From: Monomorium pharaonis
Taxonomy: Eukaryota > Arthropoda > Insecta > Hymenoptera > Formicidae
DNA length: 64,000 nucleotides
Direction: 5' to 3'
NCBI RefSeq assembly: GCF_013373865.1
Contig: NC_050467.1
Location: forward strand, 18,560,996 to 18,624,995
How positions within the stretch are numbered: position 1 is the stretch's first letter; every line of letters begins with the position of its first letter. This document shows, one piece after another, positions 49,951 to 62,961 of this stretch. The position numbers were made by a program, and so were the translations under genes. Below the pieces are notes generated by a model. It was not told the origin of the DNA. It saw only the letters and a list, made by a program, of their open reading frames with translations, and did no database searches.

Positions 49951-51477
49951 ATAATATTTTCATCATATTTATATATCATATAAAAAAGTATTTTTCGTAA
50001 AAAGTCCTTATAGAGACAAGTAGAAAAATATACAAATATTATATCATTTATAATTAATGTTTCATTTGGCAGAAAAACGAATATATTTTATATATAGATA
50101 TAATGTAACGTAATTATGTTCTTTATATTAAAAAATGTAATAATTCAAAATAATAAGTATTTACGTAATATATACAACATTTGAAACAAGAAAAGTGCTA
50201 TTTTTCGATCAAGGCAGTTCTTGGTACCTAATAATTTCATTAAATTTTTACAATTTCCGGCTCATACGAATTGCGCGTCATGTATTCGTCTTGAAACACT
50301 ATTCACCAAAAAATTATGAGAAAAATTGTGAAATTATGAACAAAATATTAAGAAAAATAACACCTTAATCAAGATATTATTTTTCCCAATAATTCTTTTA
50401 TAAAATCTTAATTTTTCAGAGAAAAAAGTGCTTGTTTGCATCAAAATTCTTAAATTACTTACCAATTTAAATTTAGAAATTATTTCAGCTTCATGTAAAA
50501 ACTGTTTCAAAACCAATGAATATGCAGTGTGCAATTTGCATGAGTTAAAGATTGTAAAATTCACAAAAAAAATTATTATTAGACGCTAAAAACTGCCTCA
50601 ATAGAGAAATGATTATTTCTTTTATTAATTACATATCGGTTCAATATTCAACTTGTTGTATATACAATATTTACCTTTTTATTGACTTTTTTGGTACTGA
50701 TTTATAAAAGTATATCAACAAGATATCTTGTATAGTTATTTACATCATATTCATTGCACTTGGAGCGACAGCAATTATACATAGAGGAAATATTATGCCA
50801 AGGTTTAAAGAAATGCAATATATTATGTAACAAGTATGGTAATGTTATTAATAACTATAAAAAAATCACGCCAATGTTAAAACTATATATATAACTTTAT
50901 ACTGCTAGTAACTAAAATCTATTCAATATAAAGTAAATATTAATAATTTTTTATTTCTATCGATATATGTGTATCGCAGTAAAAATAAACTAAATGTAGC
51001 ACGAATACAAAACTTAACATGATAAACATATAAATCCAATATCATTAAATTCCTTTGAAGTTTTATAATTTTAGGTTGTTTTGATCAAGTATCGTCATTA
51101 GTTACTAAATGCAGTTTGTTAATAGATTATAATAGTTCATTTGTATTTTTCAAATAGTTTATCATAAATTTTATTAAACGTGTTTACTTTATATAGAAAC
51201 TTTAACCATGGCAATTGGTTTAAATTATATCTGAATTATTGTTACATTAATAATTTTAATTAGTATAAAGATTTAGTCTTTTCATCATAAATCTTACATA
51301 GTTTCTTTCAACTATATAACGTGATTAAAACAGATTTGATATTGCCGATATATAATAACATATATGACAGAGCTGATGAAAAATCCAACATAAATTAGTA
51401 ATATATGAACAATCCTTGGATGAAAGTGCAGCTCTATCGGCAAATAATTATGTATACACGAACGGTAATTCTTCCTA
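49951..51477. other. AT-rich intergenic DNA downstream of the tubulin pseudogene
   Basis: No open frame with family resemblance, no repeat array and no structured RNA was recognised. The part next to 51478 is probably 3' UTR of PPP1R8, which runs on the minus strand. Confidence 0.5.
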
Positions 51478-53337
51478 TTATACAAGAAGCGTTGGTATCG
51501 GTTTTTTCCCAGGCCATGCTTCTTTGGCATATTTTTTCTTCTTCGGTTCCATCGCGCGCGGTTCCGTTGTACCAGACATGTGCTCTTGCACGTGCTGTAC
51601 CTCCGCCTGGATTTGATTTGGTGTCATTTCTACGTCGGGTGCCGGGTTGGGTAACGCCATGCCAAGCCGCGTCGTGAGCGACGTAAGAGCCGTGGAGAAC
51701 GGATTGACCGATGTCGATGATGACGTAAATTGCTCGGGAGGTAGATCGTGATAGAGCTGTGAGGCGGTAGACGTCGGTTGCATGTGTTTTAAAGAATGGT
51801 GATCTTCTGACATTGATATAAGACCGCCCTCCATACGCATTCTCTACATTAAAAAAAAACCATATTGGACGCGTTTAGCAGAAAAAGCAGTTTTGCAAGA
51901 TTCTTTAATTGTTTTCTTGCCTTTTTAGTTTTTACTAGAATTAAATGTATAAATCTATCATATTAAATACTTCTGTTACAGCAAGCTGCATTTTATGCTG
52001 AATGCAGTCATTCTTTTAATACTAAGCAGTTTTGTAATCGCATGCGTTTTTCGCTGAAGGATTATGCAAATATTACCTTACTAGGAACAACTGTTGTCTG
52101 TATAAGATTACGAAACCTTCCGACTGACGGATCAACGTCTTCCGGATTAATTACTTCTTCGTCGTCGTTAAACGTGATTCCCTTTTTCTTTCGCTTGCGC
52201 GTCGGTTTGTGCATTTCGTCGTCTGTTATGCCAAGCATAGAGATCCGTCGATTGTGAGCTGTATTAAATTCCGTTAGATTCTGAAAGTTACAATTGGGTT
52301 ACATTTAGCACTGTAAAATTTAAGTTTTAATATACATTTTCGAATTTTTGATGCATACGTCCAATTCTGTTTCCGTTTCCGGTAGCCCTAGCAAACCACC
52401 AGCATCCATATCCTCAGATAATTTCTCCAGTTCTTCGATGATAGGTCGGGCACCAGTCTGAGGTCTTTCTCTTATTATGTAATATCGAGTAGATGCTCCA
52501 AAGTGAAAGGTACTATCAATTGGCAACTGAGTTGGTTTTTGAGCTTCTAAACGTAGATTTCCAATAAAGGTCCCATGTGCTGAAAAAAGTGATCAGACAC
52601 CAGTTAGCAAAGCTTATAACAAAAAAATTAAAATGTTTCTTGAAGAAAAATTGTATCTTTTAGCATTGGGGGGGGGGGGTATAGCACTCTGTACTTACTA
52701 CTTCCTAGATCGACCAAAAACGCTCGATTTAGGTGCTTGTGATAAACAAGAGCTGCATGAACGCGAGAACAGGACGCGTGATCAATACAGAAATCATTGA
52801 GTTGTTGATTACGACCAAATAGGTAGCACTTTTTCTCATCAACCATGAGTTTCTATAAAGTAGCATATATATGAGACACATTAGCTCACGAGGCTCAAGT
52901 AAGTGTTAATTCTCTAAGACTTGGTTGTACAAACATTATTTTAACTTTAAGTGAGACTTAAATATGTGTCTATTTATTTAGCGAGAAAGATAAAGATATA
53001 CATTATTCATAGCTTAAGTCTTGTTTAAAATCAAAACAATATTGGTGCAACCAGGTCTGAAAGAGTGACATTGCTCACTCAAGTTGCTTGGCTGACGTCG
53101 TTCCTACCTGTATCAACTTGTCGTTCTTCAGTACGTCCAGATGAAGTCCTACCGGCGGTTTGCCGGCCCTAGATATTTAAAAAAAATATATTAATGAACA
53201 TGCACAGTGACGCCTGACGTCATGTCAGTCTCCTCACCACGACGGACGAGCAGGGAAGAGCGATTGCGTAAACAATAGACGGGTGAACGAAGAGGTTCTG
53301 AAACGTACCAATTCGGAACCTCGTAATGGTTGGCCAT
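51478..53337 (-). CDS. PPP1R8: Nuclear inhibitor of protein phosphatase 1 (NIPP1/PPP1R8)
   Basis: Exons in transcript order: 53337-53309, 53168-53108, 52852-52699, 52579-52359, 52280-52077, 51843-51478. All phases agree and give 344 residues, near the vertebrate length. NIPP1 is a nuclear PP1 regulator linked to splicing factors and Polycomb silencing. Visible features: an N-terminal AGKPPVGLHLDVLKNDKLI; an FHA domain with YLFGRN, CSRVHAALVYHKHL and DLGSTHGTFIG; the segment NLTEFNTAHNRRIS; a basic stretch followed by a PP1-docking RVxF-type motif KGITF near residues 188-192; DPSVGRFRNLIQ; and the C-terminal PKKKKYAKEAWPGKKP. The first coding exon is only 29 bases. The start is head to head with DCTN1. 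A run of about ten Gs at 52670 lies in intron 3. Confidence 0.95.
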
Positions 53338-54097
53338 TGTCGTCTGTACAACCTGCGCGCTGAAGAATCCGCTTCTATCCGAGCGCGAGCAAACGCGCGA
53401 GCAAAAACAGCCGACTTCAATCAACCAAATGCACGGAATGTGACGGAATGAAAACAAATCCCGTGTCAGCCGCCGTCAGCGATATATCACTAGAGCTTTA
53501 GGTCCGCGAATTCCCTATAACAGAACTGCGCATTCGACGAAACACGACAAGCACGCGGCAAATGCAAACGTTTTAAATCCGAGTTGGCTAGTAATTATTA
53601 TAAAAATTAGTCGCATGACTGTTTCCATAAATAAATAAATAAATAAAATTATCTTCTAAGCGACTGTATAATACATGGTTCTTATTTATATCAGAGATTT
53701 AGGCCGCGTCCCCTTTGGGCGTTCACACCCTCCACTCATGTTTATGAGAGAGAAAGAGAGAGAAGGTGGAGAGATTGCAAGTGCAAAAAGTGCAAATACA
53801 CAAATAAGTGTTCGCGCGCAGAAGTGCAGCAATTGCTGGCAATCGCGCAACTGTCAGATTGTGGTGTTAGCGGGGTATAGATACGGTATCACGACGTGGA
53901 CGTCCCAGAGGAGTTGGTTGGAGCGTCATTGAGGATCCAGGGCACTCGTGATACTCTCGCTTTCACCCCGTCGCAAATCAGATATTAATCTGTGTGTGGC
54001 GGAAAGTGACGCGGAGAGGAATCGTGTGCACAAGTTAACGCACGGCTGATGCGTCTGTTTGGGGCTGGGACAGGTCACGACTGACGGACACGGAGAG
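53338..54097. promoter_or_regulatory. Bidirectional promoter region of PPP1R8 and DCTN1
   Basis: 760 bases between two divergent start codons. It is CpG-richer near both ends (53340-53570 and 53880-54090) than the surrounding DNA and probably contains both 5' UTRs. A GAGA-type run (GAGAGAAAGAGAGAGAAGG) lies near 53747. A shared promoter is inferred from the arrangement. Confidence 0.5.
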
Positions 54098-57000
54098 ATG
54101 TCGTTTAAAATCGGGCAGCGCGTCGAGGTCCCCGTGAAGGAGTGCCAAGGCGTGATCGCCTACGTCGGCCACCCGGCATTTGCGTCGGGGAAATGGATCG
54201 GCGTTATACTGGACGAGCCGAAGGGGAAAAACAACGGCAGCGTTAAGGGCCAGGTGTATTTCAAGGTGAATTAATGGAGCGACATGTCGAAGACTTAAGG
54301 GTGACCTCGATCAAACTCCTTACTTTATCGGCGATTAAATAAATTGACAGCAAAATTTTAAGTGTAATTTGTCATCTTTAACTCTGAAACTGACATCAAA
54401 ATCTGTTAAAACGCATTATTGAGGTACTGGATGTGCGAGACCGATTTATGTTGACTAAAAGCACTAGTTAATATAAAAAGACCTAAACACAACTCATATA
54501 AGAAAGAATGAATACTACTAAGTGTATCTTAATAACAATAATTCAAGATTGTCAGTGAATTCAGTAGACTTAATGTCAACTTGAGAAAATTAATTTAATA
54601 CTTCTACAATTCTATTTATGTTAATACAAATACAAATACAAGTACTTTTATTTGATAAATTAATCGCTCATCAAGTTAATCGGAGTTTGAACAAAGTCCC
54701 AGTATCTATGTACTTATTCTTCTAAGGAGTCAATTCTGGTTCTATTGGATAAGAATATTATATATATGATGTAGATGGAAGATTTGTAAAGTGATATTGT
54801 GAGATTGCCAAGTGTTATTTTCCAAAATACACTGAATAATAAAATACCACATACAATAGAAGAAAATGTTATTTTAGCATTGTATCTTTCATATAATTTG
54901 TAATGATCCAATAACATTTCTAATGATAAATCTACTTTTATTGTTTCGAGTTTAACTTACTTATTATCAATGCGGAAGAAAATATATTTCGTATTTATTT
55001 ATTTCTAATGTTGCAGTGTGCAGAGAATCATGGCATGTTTGCGCGTCAAACACAGCTTATACTGTTGGATGAAGCTGGCAATAGGACTGAGCCAGTCAGC
55101 CCTTCATCCGTAGGTAGCAATGCTACAACACCTGATGATAGTGCGGCTAGAGCCAGAAGTCGACTAAATAGGTGAGTTATTAGATCCAAATGTCACTGAA
55201 AAATTTTGGCTAGATTTAGAAGAAGGTATTTTTATGGAAAATATATATTTTTCCATAACAAATGTAATAAAATTTAAATATAGTATATAATATAATACAA
55301 TTAAATATATAATATAATTAACAGTGTACTACAAATAACCAATTATATGTTAGATTATAGATTATTTGCTGACTTTACAATTAAAAGTAAATGCTGCATT
55401 ATGAATTATGATACTTTGGTATATTAGAGCAATGTACTATTTAAAAAAAAATTAAAATTATGCGGTAATTAAGCAGAATATAATTTATTTGCAGTAAAAA
55501 TGGTTTGTTTATTGTTGAACTAGCCAAATGTGATTTATAAATTTGGAAAAAAGAACATTTGAAATTATTTATTTTCACAATTTTCATGCTAGCATTAGTA
55601 TGCGTCGGAGGAACGAGCCTACAGCGTAAGTTTCCCATCTTGTAATAACGTTAAAAAGAAAAAATTGATTATTTTTTGTGTTATCCCTTTTTCTAAAAAC
55701 CTTTAGCATTTCTTAAATAAATAGGCGAATATAGGCGAGTATGTAATTAATTGATTCTTAAAATGTATATGCTGCTCATAAAAGTGTGCGGAGAAAAACA
55801 TCTCCTGCGAATGTTACTCGTCAGCAATCTGATAAACTTTCTGGGTAAGATTATTGTAAGCTAAATGGTGAACGGAATTTATGTCAGCAATGTTGTATCT
55901 TGTATCGCTACTGACTTTATAATATATATATATATCACAATTATCTCTTGATTACTGGTTATTATATCAAAACGCCAACTGCATTTTCTCATTCTGCGGC
56001 CTAAAAGCACAAACAAGTTGCTTGTTATGGAGCTTCTACATATGCGTACTTATTCTAATTAGCGATTATTTTTGTTGCATTCATTATTGTGACACAAAAG
56101 TTGTATTGCTAGATATTAAAAGCTATTTTTTGTTTATTATTTTGCTGCATTTTTATGTAAAATCATATTGTTATTTTAAATTATATTATTATAATTTACT
56201 AAAACTTTTACGAGCATATAATTATATCATTATATAATATTTTATGATTTACTTTATATACAGATTTTTATTTCGTTTCATATTCTTATTTCGTTTCATT
56301 TTAATATAAATAATATTATAGTTTGAGTTTTTATCGCGGTTGAGTTAGTGATCAGCTTAGCACAAATGTAAAAAAATATTATGTAAATTAAATATTATTA
56401 AGTATTTCGTGTTGTTTTTTTACAGTTCTCGATTATCTTTATCTGGAAGTAGAACATTATTAAGTGCCCCAAGTACGGAAAGCCTAACTGGATCATCGCA
56501 CGAACGTAGAGACGGCGGCGAGTCTTTAATCCCAGCGCCAACTACAGCTTCGAAGCGTGCTTCATTTGTTGAGGTAAGATATACCATAAACTGTGATAGA
56601 AAAATATAAAAACTGATCATAATATAAATTTTTTTATGTATTCCTTTATTATTTTTATCAAATAGTAAAAGTAAGAAATTTATTCATTAAGAACATTACT
56701 CAGAAGATTCAAGGCATGACATACACTGAAAAAAAATGCAATATATTCAATAAGATATGTTATTGCGGGCTGCCAATTAAAAATATACTCAATACAATAA
56801 TATATGCTATTGCAGTATCAACATTGTACTTGCATTAATAGCAAATATTATTGTATTGAGTATTTTATGTAGTTGGCAGCCCGCAATCACATATGTTATT
56901 GGCTGTATTACATTTTTTTCTGTGTATATATGATGAATATATAATTCCTATGTGAATAGATTATCTACATTTTTACAATGTATTTCCATCGTTTTTGACT

Positions 57001-60000
57001 AACAAAGGTGATCTGATATTTTAAAATCTTTCGATTACTTGTACGTTTCTTATATTTATGTGCAAAGAATCCTACTCTATAATTCGGTCAACCAAATGTA
57101 ATGGTGCACGTATGCGTTTTGTCTGGAAAGTTTGCTTGTACAAAAATGATGTAGAATTAATGGTAAAAATGAAAAAGAGAAAAAAGAAAGGACTGTTAAT
57201 TTGCGAAACCAAGTCGGAGGATTCCATTGGCGCAGAATGATTCATATGGGAATATGCACGTACGTGTTTCAGAAGTCCCCTAGCACGAGCTCGCCTCCCG
57301 GCAAAAAGCCAAAGGCCCAAGATGATCAGAATAATGTAATTAATACTCATTAATTGTAATATCTCAATTTTTTTAATACATCACCTCTTTAATATCTTGT
57401 TCTTTCTCATACTAGCTGTTTGCCGATCACATAAAGCATCGTAACACATAACTTTCATAATGAAATAAACGTCATTGCACTTTTAACGAATACATCCGCT
57501 CGTCCTTAGTGAATTATCGATTTAATTTCATTTTACTCTTCTTCGCATACCATTATATATTGTGTTTAACATCAGCTTCATTAACTGAGTTCTATAACGC
57601 TTTGATAGCTTACATAATGGGAAGGGATGTTCTGCATCGCCTCTCGTCCTCTCTTTTACAGTTAGGAATTGAATTTCCCCCACGTGTTTGTGTTACAAGT
57701 TTAATAATACTAATGTCTGGCACGGACGGGTTTTGTACATCTTTGGAGTGTAGACTTATCCCGATCAATAACTTTCTTCACAGTTATATCTGTCAAGAGT
57801 TAATTTTTGTGGAATGAGGATGCGAATGAATACACATGTTCGAGTTGTTAGAGCAGAATAGATGAAAGAGTGCTATCGATGATTTGACTTTAGCCATGCC
57901 TTGTGTAAATGTATCATATAACATGATTCAACTCATTGACTGGATTTTCCTCTATATTTGTTAGTACTAATAGAATATTCGGTGTAGCTTGTTGGTGTTT
58001 TGCTATTATAACTAATTTTTCATTAATCACTATGAAACAGATTAATTTGTGCCCAATGTAAATACAAAAATAAATAGCTACATTATCGTAACACATCATA
58101 TACGACTTTCATATATAGGAAATGTGGGGTGTTTTTTTCATTGCCGCATTTTGAGAATAATTACATTATCTTTGTTTGCGCCATTCATATACTGTTTAGT
58201 TATATACCGTATATGTGTGTATATACATATATATATGCGTTTCAAACTGGCACAGGTACACAGGTCTAGAGGACTTTGAAGAAGCTCTTTGGCGATAATT
58301 CTTTCATGCGATAATAAAAAGAACACCCGACGTGGTATAGAACGCAAATATCTTATTTTTTTTCCTTTCTGTAATTCAGACAGGTTTTGTAGAAACATTG
58401 AAACCGCAATTCGTACCTGGTCAGGTGATGGCGGGTTCGGCAGCGGCCGCGAATCTGGTAGAAGAAAAATTGTCACACTTGCAACTCATGCAAGAAAACG
58501 ATAACTTGAAGTCTCAGGTAAATTTTTTACAAATTCTTCACTTCGAGAATCTTTTTATTGTTCTTTTATAGTATAAAATTATATACTCTATGTTGTGTAG
58601 GATTATGTATACATATATATAGATATATAATATTATAGGTGCGTGATCTTACTGAGAAAGTAGAAACGTTGCGTGTTAAACGAATGCAAGATAAAGAGAG
58701 AATGAAAGATTTCGAAAAAACGAAACTTCAAGTTGAACAGCTTGTTGAATTTAAGGCCAAAGTCATGGAGAGTCAAGTGAGTATATATAATACCAGAGTA
58801 AAGAATCAATTAAATATCAAAAATTTTGAGCTCTTTATTTAGCTCGAAGTTTACTCTTTTTTAAGAATACACTTTTTAATTTTTAATTTGTTATTATCAA
58901 AGGCAAGCCTTCAAAGAGACCTTCAACGAGCTCGGCAAGAAACTAGAGAAGCTCACGCGGCAAGGGAACAATATCAAGAAGAAATGTCTGATCTTGCGGA
59001 AACAGTAGAAATGGCTACATTGGATAAAGAAATGGCAGAAGAGAAAGCTGAAACTCTTCAGATTGAGTTAGAGCAACTCAAGGAAAAATTAGAGGAACAA
59101 ACACTAGATCTAGAGATATTACGCACAGAAATGTCTGAGCGGGTATAACATTTTATCTAATTTTTAGAAGATTTTTATTGTTTTTATATTTAAATGATAT
59201 TATTTTTGCAAATAAGGCAGCTGGCGGTGGATCGACTACGGGAGGTTCAAGCTACGAGGTGAAACAATTGGAACTACAAAATAACAGATTGCGTGAAACG
59301 CTTGTGAAAATGCGTGATTTGTCGGCACACGAGAAACACGAATTCCAAAAATTGCAAAAGGATATGGATCAAAAGAAATCGGAAATCTTGGAATTGGGTC
59401 GCACGAAAGAGAAGTTGTCGACGCGGGTTGAAGAAATGGAACATCAAATAGCGGATCTACAGGAACAGGTATATATTACTTGTACGATTTGTAATAACAT
59501 TTCATTCATTTTAATGTTTCTTTTGTAGGTCGATGCGGCATTAGGTGCTGAAGAAATGGTCGAGATGCTAGGCGAGAAGAAAATGGCGTTGGAAGAAAAA
59601 GTGGCTGAACTGGAAGAGGCTGTTGCAGATCTGGAAGCTCTGCAAGTACGTAAATCCTGTACTTTATATCATAAAAATATGTAGCATTCAACAAACTTAT
59701 ATAACTGATATACTACAAATCTATTCAGGACATGTCAGATCAATTGGCTGAATCATCCAAAGAATTAGAGTTGGAGCTTCGTGAGGAATTGGATCTCGCA
59801 CTTGGAGCAGCACGCGATGCTCAACGGCACCGGGACGCCGCGCTGGAGACGTTGGCGGATCGCGAATTAACCATCACAAAGTTCCGCGAACTCACACACC
59901 AATTGCAGGAACAGTGTTTGCAGTTGCAACAACGAGTTCAGTCAACGGAGTCCACTAAGACTAACGTTCGAGGTATGCTGATATATACATATATAACTTT

Positions 60001-62961
60001 ATTAATTGTCTTTTTTAAAATAAATTTTAATTTACGGTTTAGGTACGGACCAACAACTTGCGGAAATATTAGACTTCCAGAAAACGTTCGCTGAAACCCG
60101 AGCGCAAACTAAGGCGGTCGATCTCGAATTGCGCCGCTTAGATGCCGAGGAGGCACGAAATCACGTGTCCTATTTGCTATCCTTCATGCCTCCTGCATTT
60201 TTGACTCGCGGTGGAGATCACGATGCGATATTGATGCTCTTATTAATACCAAGAATGACACAAAAGACGGAGATATTGATCTCACAAGTTCGTGAAAAAT
60301 ATAGATCGATTGAAAAAATAGACAGGTAATGATCATTCTATTTTGCCGTACAAATTTTGCGCATTTAGATTTCTTGTGCAATATTTAATTCTTTTTAAAT
60401 TACAGGACTTCTGTAGTGAGAGGTCACTCAGTAGCGCAGTATTCATTCAGATCTCGTCTGTGCTCGCATATGTACGCCTTACAAACTACCCTGAGCTGTT
60501 TTGAGTCGGCTTTAAACTCGTGCAACTCGGAGATGTTGCTTAAAGCGGGAGCGGCTTATCCAGAAATGGCGGCACAGGAAAAGTCCTTAGACTCATTGAT
60601 AGAGCTGGCTAAGAGAGATCAGTTAGACGAGAATTTGCCGATGGACGCGATCGAAAAGTGCTGCGGATACTTCGCTACAATGTTCTCTGTGCTCTTCGGC
60701 GAAAGTATGGCTGTCAATCAAGCGCGTCTGATCGTGAACGGCACAAGAACTCTGGGCAATACGTGCGACGCCATAGCTACTGACGCTGCGGCGATTAAAG
60801 TATTGATACAAGGAGAAGGTGCTGATATAGGTACGTAATATTTGACAGGAATAATATTAATAAAGCTTTTAAAATTTAATTTAATTATATTGAGATTATA
60901 TTAATTATATCAAAGATTATATAAGATTAAATTAAAACTTAATATAATCTTAATATAATTTTTAACAATGTTAGTTTTTTGTCCTTGTAAGTTAATGTAA
61001 CTAAATTAATTTTATAAATCATCATCATTAACTTTAACTCTTAATTTAGTTTAGAAAAATATTAATATTTGATTAATTAAGTAAACTTATGTAAATGTCT
61101 CTATAACACATTCTTGTTATTAAAGGTATGCTTTGTCAACATGTCGAGACGACGTGCGAGGTGATCCAGCAACATTTGAAATCTGCTAGAAGACGAGTAC
61201 CACGTGATCATGCTGGTCCAGCGTTTTCTGTAGGCGCTAATTTAGGATTGGATAAAGATTGTAACGAACAATTTTCGACGTGTTATCAGCATGGCGTAAA
61301 AATTATGAAGACACTTCAATATCTATTGAAGAATGCTTTGCAGGCTATTATCGAAAATGGCGGTAGATATTTTTTTTTTAATGGGCTTTCTTGGAAAATT
61401 TATCCTTTTGTAATATTTTTACAAAATAAATTTTCAGATTTAGACACAGGGTTACCGGCTGATAAATTAAAGGAAATGGCAGCGACGTCCAGTGAAAGGG
61501 TGTATGATACAGAAGACCTGGGTCCTGTGGCTACTATCAAGGCCAGTTTAACGGTAATACAACAGCTAGCAGCAAATCTAGCACAGAAGATGGCCGAGTG
61601 TGAAAATGAATTAGCCATAAGCGGACAAACGCAGAGTCAACAGAAGTCTGTGGAGAGCGATCAAATAACGCCAATTGTAGTTCGAGCAAATGCTGTAAGG
61701 AAAGAGTCGGAAGAAACGAAAATACTTAGCAGGTGTGTGCATTTCTATTATGGTTATGTAATTACCGTTAGAAGATTCTTTGAAATTATTTTTTTTACAT
61801 TTTTGTATTAGAAAACTCGAAACAAGAGACAGTGATATACGCGAGGCAAGATTAGCCTTGCGGGAGAAGCAAGAAGAATTGTCCGAGATGATGCTGCGGA
61901 AAGAGTTAGCCGAGAAGCGTCTTGCAACACAGCAGCATGAACACGAGATGAATGTTGAGAAATTGAAGAGAAAATTAGAAGAGGCGCAGAATCAGTTGAA
62001 ACGCAAGGTATTTCTTTTTCCATTTTTGTATCAAAATTTTATTTGTACATTTGTTTACTAATTTCTTTTTTAATTTTCCTTGATGATAGGAAAAAGAATT
62101 CGAGGAAACAATGGATCATCTGCAAACCGATATTGATAGCTTAGAATCAGAGAAAGGGCAATTGAAAGAAAAGCTGAAGTCAATCGGAAAGAAAACGTTA
62201 ACAGTGTCTGGTGCGGACAGCATGACAGGAAGCACTTCGATAACGAGTACTTTGGACAATAAATATTACGTACAGGAAATAAATGCCCTCAAGCAAGCTT
62301 TGAATAACGAGCATCAGCAAAAAAAAAAGATAATGTGCGCTGTCTTGCGTCAAAAGTTAGATAGCTTGGAACCGTTACCATCACCGACGAATCTCAAATC
62401 TCTGGATACGAAAATTCAAGAATTGCGAAAGAAGACTACCGATCTCGTCAAAGTAATCAATTATTAATTAATAATAATTATCAATCATGAATATTTTCTA
62501 AACATTCTTCTACTTTAAATACATTTATTTCAGGATGTCGAAAAGACTCTAGTGTATCCGACAGTTCCTGATTTGAGGCGCAAAGTGCCCGAAATGTCTT
62601 ATCATTACTTACTCGAACGACAGAGAAACATTATGCAATTGAAGGAACGAGTTGACGAGTTAGTGGTAAGTATAAATAAGACCGATAATAGTGCAAATTA
62701 ATGTAATGTCGATTACTAAATCCAATATGTAATGGCATTTTTTAGGCTCAGGTACGTCGCGAGGCTATCAAACGTACACCAGGTGGAAGAGCGGAAGCGA
62801 ATTTCGCTGTGTATCCGAATCGCGAGATGGCAGCGGCGATGCAAGAACATAAATTACTCGCCGCCGAAATAAAGATTCCCTACAAAGGTCCGGAACAGTC
62901 CTTTTCCGTTAATGTAGGACCCCAAGAACTTAGGAAAATTCACACTCTACTATATTATTAA
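54098..62961 (+). CDS. DCTN1: Dynactin subunit 1 (p150-Glued)
   Basis: Exons: 54098-54265, 55017-55171, 55593-55625, 55785-55844, 56426-56573, 57273-57335, 58380-58517, 58639-58776, 58903-59142, 59217-59468, 59529-59645, 59729-59972, 60043-60325, 60406-60830, 61126-61362, 61438-61732, 61812-62007, 62090-62452, 62534-62665, 62746-62961. All phases agree; all exons together give about 1,300 residues. p150 links dynein to microtubules and cargo. Visible features: an N-terminal CAP-Gly domain (GKNNGSVKGQVYFKCAENHG, a slight variant of GKNDG); a Ser/Thr-rich basic linker from short exons; a motif segment TGFVETLKPQFVPGQ; long coiled coil (58639-59972); the helical dynactin domain starting near VSYLLSFMPPAFL; and a second coiled coil (61812-62452). 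The start MSFKIGQRVEVP is the first Met before CAP-Gly. Introns carry a mariner-type MITE at 56724. Confidence 0.95.
56724..56924. mobile_element. 201-bp Tc1/mariner-type MITE in a DCTN1 intron
   Basis: The ends read CACTGAAAAAAAATG and, on the other strand, CACAGAAAAAAATG, flanked by TA on both sides as for Tc1/mariner target sites. Most of the element folds into a hairpin; GCGGGCTGCCAA pairs with its reverse complement, and inner AATACAATAATAT sequence also pairs. There is no coding capacity. Confidence 0.75.
57336..58379 (+). other. DCTN1 intron of about 1 kb
   Basis: Intron between the 63-nt exon and the exon beginning TGFVETLK. It is AT-rich. An open frame at 57509-57817 has no family resemblance. 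Nothing else was recognised. Confidence 0.6.
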
